A program made the translations under genes and the position numbers. A stretch of 64,000 nucleotides of DNA, from contig NZ_CP115166.1 of assembly GCF_028622095.1 (NCBI RefSeq), forward strand, positions 310,001 through 374,000, written 5' to 3'. Of the stretch, positions 38,486 through 46,479 are shown piece after piece. The notes beneath the pieces were generated by a model. It made no database searches and had not been told where the DNA came from. It was given only the letters and a program-made list of their open reading frames with translations. The stretch comes from Deinococcus aquaticus (lineage in GTDB: Bacteria; Deinococcota; Deinococci; Deinococcales; Deinococcaceae). The first letter of the stretch is position 1; every line of letters starts with the position of its first letter.

Positions 38486-39883
38486 ATGTCCCGTCCCGCC
38501 GCTCCGCGCGCCACAACGATGGTACTGGTGGCGCTGGTCACGGCGGCCCTGCTGGGCGGCTGCCGGACCACGCAGGGCGGCCTGGACGCCAGCACGGGGG
38601 CCGGGTCGCTGGGCGACGGCGCGCGGCTGCTGGCGTGGCAGCCGGACCTGGGCGGCCCGAGGGCGCTACTGCCCGGCGAGCGCGAGGGCGTCACGGACGC
38701 GTACCTGCGCGGCGAGCGCGAGGTGGCCTTCGCGGCGGGCAGCGGAAACCTGGAGAGCCTGCGGGACCTGTTCCAGCAGGGGGCGCTGGACGACGCGCGG
38801 CAGGCGGCGCAGTCCGGGAGTGGCGGGCTGGTCACGTGGGCGCACACGCCGACCCTGCAGTTCTTCGCTCCGGACGGCGCGACCGTCAGTTTCTCGGACG
38901 TGTTCACGTACGCCGCGCCCCGACCCGGCGGCGTGTCGCGGCTGGCGCGGCGGGAACTGGACGTGGTCATGGAACTCGGGGACGGGAACTGGCGCGTGCA
39001 TCACTGGCGGGTCCTGCGGGACGATCCGCTGCCCGCCGCGCCCGAGTCCGGCCCGGGACCCACCTACCGCGCTGTCCGCGAGGACGACGGCTGGGCCGCG
39101 CGGGACGCGGACACCCTGGCGCGCGACGTGGACGCCGTGCGGGAACTGAGCCTCGACACGCTGATCCTGCCGGTCGTGGGGGACCGCAGCGCCGGGGACG
39201 CCGCCCGGTACGGCGCGGCGCTGGACGCGGTCCTGACCCGCGCCGCCGCCCAGAAAGTGCAGGTGCTGCTGGACCTGCGCGTGGCGCGGCTGGACGTGGC
39301 GGGCCTGCGGACCCTGCACGCCGCGCTGGGCGCCGACGGGCGGGACGGCCCGAGGCTGGCGGGCGTGATTCTCTCGCCGGGGCGCGCGCCGGACCCGGAG
39401 GTGCTGGGCGTGTGGCGGCAGTCGGTGCGGGCGCGCTTTGCGGAGCTGCCGCTGGGTCTGCGCGGGGCAGGCAGTGGGGCGGGCGGCGGGGCAGATTTCA
39501 CGGCGGGCGGCGCGGACGCCCCGGTATTCCGCGAATGGCGCGGCCCGCTGGGGCGGCTGGGCGCGGCGCGGCGCGGCTGGCAACTGCGGGCGTTCCTGCA
39601 GGGCCGGCCGCGCGGGTCCGTGGAGGCCGGCGTGCTGTACGGGGATGCGGACCGCGCGGGCTTCCTGACGCCCGACGGGTCGTTCACGCCCCTGGCCCGC
39701 TGGACGGACCCACAGCGGCCCGCGCCGGGGCCGCTGGCGTGGCTGCTGGGCTGGGCGGCAGACCTGTGGCCAGCGCTGGCAGGCGCGCTGCTGGGCGCGG
39801 CGCTACTCAGGGCGTGGCAGGGTCGCAAAGGGCAGGGCCGGAACGGGCCGGATCAGAGTTCACAGGATCAGGCGCAGGAGTGA
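38486..39883 (+). CDS. Barrel-like envelope lipoprotein of the duplicated module (copy A)
   Basis: A 465-residue protein with lipobox LLGGC (residues about 19-23), a domain at about 60-170, a putative (beta/alpha)-barrel at about 195-400 (DTLILPVV, KVQVLLDLRVARLDVAGLRTLHAALG, LAGVILSPGRAP) and one C-terminal membrane helix (about 425-445). It is a diverged paralogue of the protein at 39903: DAYLRGEREVAFAAGS matches DAYLMGHSELTYAGRS, and GNWRVHHWRVLRDDPLP matches EWRTDDWTVLNDTLP. A glycoside-hydrolase-like fold is my best guess; no catalytic pair is assignable. It is the only module gene on the plus strand. ATG at 38486 gives the lipoprotein signal at the N-terminus. Confidence 0.65.
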   Translation: MSRPAAPRATTMVLVALVTAALLGGCRTTQGGLDASTGAGSLGDGARLLAWQPDLGGPRALLPGEREGVTDAYLRGEREVAFAAGSGNLESLRDLFQQGALDDARQAAQSGSGGLVTWAHTPTLQFFAPDGATVSFSDVFTYAAPRPGGVSRLARRELDVVMELGDGNWRVHHWRVLRDDPLPAAPESGPGPTYRAVREDDGWAARDADTLARDVDAVRELSLDTLILPVVGDRSAGDAARYGAALDAVLTRAAAQKVQVLLDLRVARLDVAGLRTLHAALGADGRDGPRLAGVILSPGRAPDPEVLGVWRQSVRARFAELPLGLRGAGSGAGGGADFTAGGADAPVFREWRGPLGRLGAARRGWQLRAFLQGRPRGSVEAGVLYGDADRAGFLTPDGSFTPLARWTDPQRPAPGPLAWLLGWAADLWPALAGALLGAALLRAWQGRKGQGRNGPDQSSQDQAQE

Positions 39884-39902
39884 CGGCCCGGGGGGGGTCC
39901 CC

Positions 39903-41333
39903 TCACGGAGTCTCCCCTGCCGTTCCGGGCGTGCCCAGCAGCTGCTCCCCTGCCGGGGTGAGGGTGAAGGGCCGCTGGGGGGTCACGGCCGGCAGGCCAC
40001 TCTCAGGGTCGGTGACGAGCAGGTCTCCCAGTGGTCCGGCGTTCCAGCCGCCGCGCCACGCGGCGTCGGCCTGCGCGGCCTCGTGGGCGGCCTGCGCGCC
40101 GGGCACCGGGATGGGCAGCGGGAGCGGCAGCCCCTTCACGGCCGGGACGTCCAGCAGCACCTGCGGCGCCACCGGTGCCTGCGAGCCGGGCGCGGCGGTC
40201 TGAACACGGGCCGAGAGCAGCCCCGTCAGCGGGGGTAGCTCGCCAGTCGGCGGGTCAGGTTCCACGCCGCTGACCGGGCCGCTGACTGGGGCGAGCAGCG
40301 GCAGGTCCGGGTAGGTCAGGCGCAGCGAGAGCAGCGCGGCGCGCGCGCCCACGCTGGCGGCGGTGACCGAACCGGGAATGAAGGCGTCCGCGCCGGCGCT
40401 GGCCGACGCGATGGCGAGGCGGGCCTGCAGGTTGTCCAGGGTCAGCGCTCCGTTCACGGCGACCACGCCCTGCAACCCGGCGGCGTGCAGGCGGCTCAGG
40501 GCGTCCCGGATGGCGGCCACCTGCTGGCGGGACAGGACCGCGCTCATGGGCAGCGTGACCTGCCGCAGGCCAGCGGCGTGGGCGGCCGTCAGGGTGGCGG
40601 TCCAGCGGGAGCCGGGCCACAGGTGCCAGTCGTCGGGGAAGGTCACGGCCCGCCACGTCCGCACGGGCAGCGGCGGCGGGGGCTTCAGGGCGGGCAGGGT
40701 GTCGTTCAGGACGGTCCAGTCGTCGGTGCGCCACTCCTCCTGGGTGCGCCGCAGCGTGACCTGCTGGGTGCGGACCGTCCAGCGCAGGTCCTGCCAGCCG
40801 TCCGGGCCGGGCCGGGCCTGCAGGGACCAGAAGCGGTCGCGCAGCGTGAACTGGGTGCGGGCGGCGTTCATGCTCAGAGGCGTGGCCTGATGCGCCCAGT
40901 CGAGCAGCAGCACCCGGTCCGGCTGGCCGCTGACGGTCAGGGCCAGGGTCAGGGCGGGGCCGCTGAACCGGCCGTTCAGGCCGATCTGCTCGCCGCTTCG
41001 GCCCGCGTACGTGAGTTCCGAGTGGCCCATCAGGTACGCGTCCGCGACGTCTTCGAGGGTCACGCCGTCCGGGACGCCCACGCCGGGCGGGGCGGGCTGC
41101 CAGCGCAGCGGCGTGACCGGCTCGGAGCGGCGCGCGAAGTTCAGGGCGCTCGCCTGGTTCTGCACGCGGCTCACGCGGGACAGGCCCTGCCCGGCGATGA
41201 ACACCGCCGCCGCGCCCGCCAGCAGGGTGCCGGCGAGGATCAGCACGAACACGGCGCGTTTCAGGGTGGTGAGCAGCGAGGAGCGCGGGCCGGTGTTACC
41301 GGCGCCGGGGGGTGGGGGGCTCAGTCCTGCCAC
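39903..41333 (-). CDS. Barrel-like envelope protein of the duplicated module (copy B)
   Basis: A 476-residue protein with an N-terminal membrane anchor (about 27-50, AVFVLILAGTLLAGAAAVF), a domain at about 85-210 and a putative barrel at about 225-400 (LRQVTLPMSAVLSRQQVAAIRDAL, LQGVVAVNGALTLDNLQARLAIA). It matches the plus-strand protein at 38486 over its length, but is membrane-anchored rather than a lipoprotein. GTG at 41333 has GGAGGTGA 7 nt upstream and overlaps the end of the preceding lipoprotein gene by 13 bp. It is the last gene of the long polysaccharide operon. Function unknown; sugar binding or trimming is a guess. Confidence 0.65.
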   Translation of the reverse strand: MAGLSPPPPGAGNTGPRSSLLTTLKRAVFVLILAGTLLAGAAAVFIAGQGLSRVSRVQNQASALNFARRSEPVTPLRWQPAPPGVGVPDGVTLEDVADAYLMGHSELTYAGRSGEQIGLNGRFSGPALTLALTVSGQPDRVLLLDWAHQATPLSMNAARTQFTLRDRFWSLQARPGPDGWQDLRWTVRTQQVTLRRTQEEWRTDDWTVLNDTLPALKPPPPLPVRTWRAVTFPDDWHLWPGSRWTATLTAAHAAGLRQVTLPMSAVLSRQQVAAIRDALSRLHAAGLQGVVAVNGALTLDNLQARLAIASASAGADAFIPGSVTAASVGARAALLSLRLTYPDLPLLAPVSGPVSGVEPDPPTGELPPLTGLLSARVQTAAPGSQAPVAPQVLLDVPAVKGLPLPLPIPVPGAQAAHEAAQADAAWRGGWNAGPLGDLLVTDPESGLPAVTPQRPFTLTPAGEQLLGTPGTAGETP

Positions 41334-42361
41334 GGGAAGCTCACCTCCTGCCCGGCGAAGCGCACGCGCAGGCTGACGGCTCCGCGCACGCCGGGCACGC
41401 GCGCCCGCACCTGTCCCTGCGCGACCGGCAGGACCGCTGACCACACCACGGTCCCAGAGCGGGACAGGGCCTGCAGGGTGACGGGCGTGCCGTCGTCCGG
41501 GAGGGCGCCCGTCACCCAGCGCAGCGGCCCGAGGGTCAGGTCCTCCCCGGCCCACAGGGCCTGCGGGGTCCGGCCGAGCAGCGAACTGACCGCCTGCGCG
41601 CGGGCCGCGCCGCGCCACGCGTCCGGCTGGCCGGGGCGGATCACGCGGGCGGTGAAGGTGAACTCGCCCGGCGTTTCCGGCGTGAGTTGCCACAGCGCCT
41701 CGCCGTTCACGGTGACGCGCGTGGCGCTCAGGGTCTCGCCGCCCGCGCCGCGCGCGGTCAGCAGGACAGGCACGCCGTCCGGGGCGGGCGTGCCGTCCGG
41801 GCCACGCAGGGCGGCGCGCAGCAGCCACGGCTCGCGCAGCCCGATGCGCAACTCGGCCGGGGCGACTGTGACCGCGCCGCTCAGGGAGGCCGGAAGGGCC
41901 GTGCCGTTCCCGGGCGCGGCAGTCGCCGGGGCGGCTCCGGCCGGTGGGGCCGCGCGCGGCAGCCGCAGGGTCCGCCTGAGCAGCAGGGGACTGCCTGCGT
42001 CCGTGGCAGCGGCGTGCAGGCTCGCGTCGCAGCGGTGCGCCTGGGCGGGCAGCGGGCGCGGCGCGACCGGCTGGTTGGCCGGGCCGGTCCAGCGCAGGGG
42101 GCCGGCGGGGGTGTCGCAGGTCAGCCACCACGCCGCGCCGGGCGGTCCGGCGGCGCTCAGGGTCAGCGTGCCGGCGCGGGCGGTCAGGGTCAGGGTGGGC
42201 AGGCGGGTCAGGGTGACGGTATCGGCGGTGGAGGGGGCGACCGTGGAGGCAGCGGGGGTGGGACTAGGCCCGGGCCGGTGGCACGCGGTCAGGCAGGCGG
42301 TCAGGAGGACGGCCAGGAGCGCGGGGCGCGGCCGGGCGGCGCTCACGGTGCCCGGCTTCAT
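41321..42361 (-). CDS. Putative envelope lipoprotein of the duplicated module (copy B)
   Basis: A 346-residue predicted lipoprotein (lipobox LLTACLTAC, residues about 19-27; Thr/Pro-rich linker after). The mature part is beta-rich with Ig-like spacing (VPVLLTARGAGGETLSATRVTVNG, FTFTARV, DDGTPVTLQALSRSGTVVWSAVLP). It starts inside the stop codon of the giant membrane protein (ATGA, 42358-42361), exactly as copy A starts at the end of its own partner. I do not recognise a family. Likely periplasmic partner of the GT-C-like protein. Confidence 0.7.
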   Translation of the reverse strand: MKPGTVSAARPRPALLAVLLTACLTACHRPGPSPTPAASTVAPSTADTVTLTRLPTLTLTARAGTLTLSAAGPPGAAWWLTCDTPAGPLRWTGPANQPVAPRPLPAQAHRCDASLHAAATDAGSPLLLRRTLRLPRAAPPAGAAPATAAPGNGTALPASLSGAVTVAPAELRIGLREPWLLRAALRGPDGTPAPDGVPVLLTARGAGGETLSATRVTVNGEALWQLTPETPGEFTFTARVIRPGQPDAWRGAARAQAVSSLLGRTPQALWAGEDLTLGPLRWVTGALPDDGTPVTLQALSRSGTVVWSAVLPVAQGQVRARVPGVRGAVSLRVRFAGQEVSFPWQD

Positions 42362-45300
42362 GGTTCCTCGCGGCGGAAGGCGTCGGCGTACAGGGCCGTG
42401 CCGGTCAGGGTGGGTCTGCCCGCGCGCGCCAGCTGGGCGGGTTGCAGGATCAGGTAATCGAGCGGCAGGGCCGTGACCAGCGGCGCGGCGCGTGACTGCA
42501 TGGGCGGCACGGCTTCCATCAGGTACGTCTGCGTGACCCAGGCGGTCCCGGCGGGGTCACGCAGGGCTTCGAGGACGTTGGTGATGGTCGCCTCGCCCGC
42601 GCCGTGGTTCTCGATGCGGACCTCGTCGCCGCGCCGCCAGACGTTCAGGGTGCGGTCCAGGCCGCGTGAGGTGACCCAGCCGTCCGCGCGGACGCTGTAG
42701 GCGCGGACCGCGCCGGGCGTGACGTTCATGCCGGGCCCGTCGAAGGTCACCACGAACGGCGTGCGCTCGCCGGGCAGCAGCCAGTGCAGGGCGCGCTGCC
42801 CGGCGGTGTTGCGGGCCATCTCGCTGCCCGTGTGGTCCTGCACGGCGCCCGTGATCTCCACGGCGGCCGGGGACGCCCCGACGTTCTGCGCTTCACCCAC
42901 GACCGCCACGGTGCGCGGTCCGCCCGGTTCGCGGCGGAACGACACCAGCCGGGAGTTCAGGACCCGCACCTCGGTGGGCTGGTCGCCGGGTGGCGGGGCG
43001 CTGAGGTTCAGGGTCGGGAGCGGCTGGAAGCGGCGCGGCGGACGGATACTCAGTTGCGGTTCGGCCGTGATGCGCCAGCCACGCGGGGTCAGGCGCAGGT
43101 CCTGCGTGACGCTCTCGGGCAGGTTCCCGAACGCGGTGAACCACACGAGGTCCACCTTCACGCTGGCGGCCGTGCCTACCTGATCGGGCGGGCCGCTGTA
43201 CGTGACGCTGCGGACCTTGAGGCTGTCGAGTTTCGCGTACCCGGTGCGCAGGCCCCCCACGACCGACAGGTCCAGCCGCCAGCGTTCCTCGTTCAGGCCG
43301 CCCTGCGGGTCGATCATCTGGTACGCGTCGCCGAAGCGTTTGAAGTCCACGGCGTCCCAGTACTTCAGGACGGCCGCCTGCGCCGAGTCGCGGGGACGCA
43401 GGCGCTCGGCGGTGAAGGCGGCGCCGCCCAGCAGCGCCCCGGCCAGCAGGACGCTGTTCACGAGGCGGCGGCGCAGGCTCAGGCGCGGCGCTTTCAGGCG
43501 CGCGGTCCGCCAGGGCCGGAACGGCAGGCGGCGCACCCACGAATCCCACCAGCGGCCGCCCACGCCGGGCGGCGGGTCGCGGCTGTCCTCGGCCAGCAGG
43601 CGCACCCACGGCCAGATGGAGCGGCCGGGCAGCGTGGTGGGCGTGCGGACCAGCAGGGTCAGCAGCGCCCCGGCGGCCGCGCCGCTGGGCAGCAGCGCCC
43701 ACATCAGCCGCTGCCAGGCCGGCAGTTCCCGGCGGGGCAGGCGCGGCTGCACGGGCGGAATGCCCGCGTGCTCCCAGACCATGATGCCGCCCTCCAGGGT
43801 GCCCAGCCGCGTCCAGCCCAGCGCGTGCAGGGCCGGGTCGTAGAAGGCGTCGTTGGAGAGCATGTACCGCAGGTTGTAGCGGGCGGGGGTGGTCAGGAAC
43901 TGCGTGAGGCTGCCCAGGCCCGGCACGCCCGTGTACTTGGCGCCTTCGAGCCGTTCGACGGGCGTGGCGGTCAGTTCCGGCAGGCGGCGGGCGCTGTGGT
44001 AGTTGCCGTCCGGGGTGGTGGCGTGCGTGTTGGCACTCAGCCACGCCATCTGATCCCCGAAGCCCAGCACCATGTACCGCCAGCGGTCGTGCCCGTCGGA
44101 TTCCAGGAATTTCACGATGGGCCGCACGTCGATGAACGCCGGCTGGAACCGGCGGTAGTACGTCAGGGCGCTGACGGCGCAGGTGAGGGTGACGGCCAGC
44201 GTCACGAACAGCAGGCCCAGCAGGTGGTGCACGCGCGCGCCGAAGCGGGCCTGCACGTACACCCGCCAAGCGCCGTGCCGCCAGGATTCCACGACCAGCC
44301 CGGCAAAGGGCATCATGAGCATCACGGCCCAGAACGTGAAGCGGTCCAGGGTCAGGATGTCGAACGCGCCGCCCAGCAGTTTCTTCGGGTACGGGGTGGT
44401 GCCGCCCGTTCCCAGGAAGCTCAGCAGCAGGATGCTGGCCAGCATCGGCCAGCGCGGAATGCCCTGGTGGCTGTACAGTCCGCGCCGCGCGGCGTCCCAG
44501 TAGATGGGCAGCAGCGTGGCCCACGGCACCAGCCAGAACATGAAGCCGTAATCGGTGCGGATCAGGAAGTTCCCACGGCTGCCGTGCGGGATGGACACCT
44601 GCGTGATCGGGTCGCTGCGGCTCCATAGCCAGTAGGGCAGCACCACCATGACCAGCGCCGTGATGGCCGACACGCCGTACAGGGCCGCGCGGTACACGCG
44701 GGGCAGCACGCGGTACACGCGGCGGGTCAGGTGCGCCAGGCCCCCGCCGCGCGGTTCGGAATCACGGGGCCGCGAGGCGCCCTCGAGGACGATGGCCAGC
44801 AGGACGGGCGCGATGAAGAACACGCTGCCGAACAGGGTGGTCACGTGGTGCGCGGCGGTCGTGGCGGCCGTGAACATGGCGCCCTTGAGCAGCAGTTCGC
44901 GTTTGCCGGTCTGCACGTACCGCGCCGCGAACGGAATGGCGTTCAGCAGCAGGCCCAGGCTCAGGGTGGTGGGCAGTTGCCCGAACACGTGCACCGTCTC
45001 GGCGATGGCGCTCGAGAGCATCAGGATCACGGCTCCGTACCCGGCGGCGCGGGCCGTGACGAACACCTTCCCGAAGCGGTACATGCCGACCGTCAGGCCC
45101 ACCAGTGCCAGGAACTGCGTGGCCATGAACGCGCCCATCAGGCCGAACACGTGGCTGAACAGCGCGATCAGGTAGTGACTCAGCGGCGGGTAGGAGGTCA
45201 GCGAGAACCCGGTGTACCAGCCGCTCTCCCAGGGGTCGAAGAACGACTTGGCGTAGTGCGCGCCGAAGTACAGGTGAATCAGGGCGTCGTACGTGCGGGT

Positions 45301-45648
45301 GAACGATCCGCTGATCAGCTGCCCGCCGTGCAGGACGACCACGATCAGCAGCGCGAACACCAGCAGGCGCTGCCCGGCGCGTTCGTCCTCGCCGGGCGGC
45401 AGGGCCGCGCCGGGAATGACGTGCGAGGGCCGCTGCACCGGCAACTCGGCGTCGGGCCGGGCGGCGCGGGCCGGGCGGCGGTTCAGAACGCCCCGCAGGC
45501 GGGCCGGGAGGCGCCGGATCACTCCCGCGCGCAGGGCGGCGTAGCGGCCGGACCAACCGACCGGTCCCGTACTGTTCAGCGCTGTACTGACGGGTGCTGT
45601 CCTGCTGACCGGCGCTGCGGAGCGCCGGGAGCGGCGCGGCCCGGTCAT
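42358..45648 (-). CDS. Giant GT-C-like membrane protein of the duplicated module (copy B)
   Basis: A 1096-residue paralogue of the protein at 35173. A basic N-terminal tail (about 1-95) is followed by about 10-12 membrane helices with FDPWESGWYTGFSLTSYPPL (about 135), then a beta-rich periplasmic part. WRYMVLGFGDQ, LGTLEGGIMVWEH, LLPGERTPF and VTSRGLDRTLN match copy A. The central region (YDALIHLYFGAHYAKSFF, then a helix with AETVHVFGQLPTTLSLGLLLNAIPF) fits the 6-pyruvoyl-tetrahydropterin-synthase-related/GT-C membrane group. It probably acts on lipid-linked glycans exported by the flippase encoded upstream. It lies 40 bp after the receiver gene; no clear ribosome site is seen at the ATG. Confidence 0.78.
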   Translation of the reverse strand: MTGPRRSRRSAAPVSRTAPVSTALNSTGPVGWSGRYAALRAGVIRRLPARLRGVLNRRPARAARPDAELPVQRPSHVIPGAALPPGEDERAGQRLLVFALLIVVVLHGGQLISGSFTRTYDALIHLYFGAHYAKSFFDPWESGWYTGFSLTSYPPLSHYLIALFSHVFGLMGAFMATQFLALVGLTVGMYRFGKVFVTARAAGYGAVILMLSSAIAETVHVFGQLPTTLSLGLLLNAIPFAARYVQTGKRELLLKGAMFTAATTAAHHVTTLFGSVFFIAPVLLAIVLEGASRPRDSEPRGGGLAHLTRRVYRVLPRVYRAALYGVSAITALVMVVLPYWLWSRSDPITQVSIPHGSRGNFLIRTDYGFMFWLVPWATLLPIYWDAARRGLYSHQGIPRWPMLASILLLSFLGTGGTTPYPKKLLGGAFDILTLDRFTFWAVMLMMPFAGLVVESWRHGAWRVYVQARFGARVHHLLGLLFVTLAVTLTCAVSALTYYRRFQPAFIDVRPIVKFLESDGHDRWRYMVLGFGDQMAWLSANTHATTPDGNYHSARRLPELTATPVERLEGAKYTGVPGLGSLTQFLTTPARYNLRYMLSNDAFYDPALHALGWTRLGTLEGGIMVWEHAGIPPVQPRLPRRELPAWQRLMWALLPSGAAAGALLTLLVRTPTTLPGRSIWPWVRLLAEDSRDPPPGVGGRWWDSWVRRLPFRPWRTARLKAPRLSLRRRLVNSVLLAGALLGGAAFTAERLRPRDSAQAAVLKYWDAVDFKRFGDAYQMIDPQGGLNEERWRLDLSVVGGLRTGYAKLDSLKVRSVTYSGPPDQVGTAASVKVDLVWFTAFGNLPESVTQDLRLTPRGWRITAEPQLSIRPPRRFQPLPTLNLSAPPPGDQPTEVRVLNSRLVSFRREPGGPRTVAVVGEAQNVGASPAAVEITGAVQDHTGSEMARNTAGQRALHWLLPGERTPFVVTFDGPGMNVTPGAVRAYSVRADGWVTSRGLDRTLNVWRRGDEVRIENHGAGEATITNVLEALRDPAGTAWVTQTYLMEAVPPMQSRAAPLVTALPLDYLILQPAQLARAGRPTLTGTALYADAFRREEP

Positions 45649-45688
45649 GAAACGCCGGGCGGGTGGGCGGCGGGGGCCGGGGGCATGG

Positions 45689-46099
45689 TCAGCGCGGCAT
45701 TCCGGCGGCGAACACGGCGTCCAGCAGTTCGTAGCGGCTGAAGGGTTTACTCAGGAACGCGCGGGCGCCCAGGGTCAGGGCGCGCTCGCGCAGGCGGTCC
45801 TCGCCGGAACTGGTCAGGACGATCACGGGCGGCGCGTCCGGGTCGCCGTGCAGGACGCGCAGCAGTTCCAGGCCGCTGTCGCCGGGCAGGAACAGGTCCG
45901 TGATGATCACGTCGACCGCGCCGAGTTTCAGTTCTTCCAGCGCCGCCTCGACACTCCCGGCCTCGATGGGTTTGTGTCCGCCCTGCTGGAGGATGTGGCG
46001 GATCAGCAGGCGCATGCCGGGGGCGTCCTCGACGATCAGGACGTGCTTGGAGGGCACCTGCCCGAACAGCGTGACGTTCGCGGGCAGGTGGGAGGTCAC
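45689..46099 (-). CDS. Single-domain response regulator (receiver only)
   Basis: A 136-residue CheY-like protein. The acidic pair is in LIVEDAPGM (about 23), the phospho-acceptor Asp in IITDLFLPGDSG (about 67), the Thr/Ser in LTSSGED and the Lys in LSKPFSRYE (about 119), so it should be phosphorylatable. There is no output domain. GTG overlaps the stop of the upstream STAS gene (GTGA, 46096-46099), tying it to the partner-switching genes. It may receive a signal from an unlinked kinase, such as the one at 32960, and act on the phosphatase or the GT-C-like protein. The link is inferred from gene order. Confidence 0.9.
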   Translation of the reverse strand: MTSHLPANVTLFGQVPSKHVLIVEDAPGMRLLIRHILQQGGHKPIEAGSVEAALEELKLGAVDVIITDLFLPGDSGLELLRVLHGDPDAPPVIVLTSSGEDRLRERALTLGARAFLSKPFSRYELLDAVFAAGMPR

Positions 46100-46410
46100 G
46101 GGCGGACCCCGCTAACACTCAGGCCGAAGATGCGGTCGAGCATGGTCAGGGACAGCAGTTCACGCACGGAGGCGCTCGCGCCGGTCAGGGACAGGGTGCG
46201 GCCCTGGCGGCGGCAGTCTTTCAGGGCGGCGACCAGGGCGGCCAGGGCGCTGGAGTCCATGAAGGGCACGTCGCTCAGGTCGGCGGTCACGTTCCCGGTG
46301 TGGGCGGCGACGTGATCGCGGATGGTCTGGCGCAGCTCGGCGGCGTTCTGGGCGTCCAGGCGTCCGGCGAGAATCAGGTGGGAACCGCTGGCGGAGTAGC
46401 TGAAAGACAT
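46096..46410 (-). CDS. STAS-domain anti-sigma-factor antagonist (second copy)
   Basis: A 104-residue SpoIIAA/RsbV-like protein. The segment SDVPFMDSSALAALVAAL (about 45-62) carries the conserved Asp-Ser-Ser where the kinase phosphorylates. It is paralogous to the STAS protein at 48096. Together with the PP2C-kinase protein it forms a partner switch: phosphorylated STAS is inactive, and dephosphorylated STAS binds a partner. AAAGGA precedes the ATG. No sigma factor or separate anti-sigma gene lies nearby, so the target may not be a sigma factor. Confidence 0.9.
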   Translation of the reverse strand: MSFSYSASGSHLILAGRLDAQNAAELRQTIRDHVAAHTGNVTADLSDVPFMDSSALAALVAALKDCRRQGRTLSLTGASASVRELLSLTMLDRIFGLSVSGVRP

Positions 46411-46479
46411 GTCAGTGAGGTCCTTTGTTCGGTGAGGCGGCAGGCACGGCTGGCAGCGGGGCGGAGGGACGGGGGGTGT

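Noticed and set aside
36163..40203. Very long plus-strand open frame (1346 codons) opposite the GT-C-like gene
   Set aside because: It is the Arg/Gln/Gly-rich antisense shadow of a high-GC gene and has no domain, ribosome site or natural start. The minus-strand genes it covers have clear membrane segments, overlaps and paralogues.
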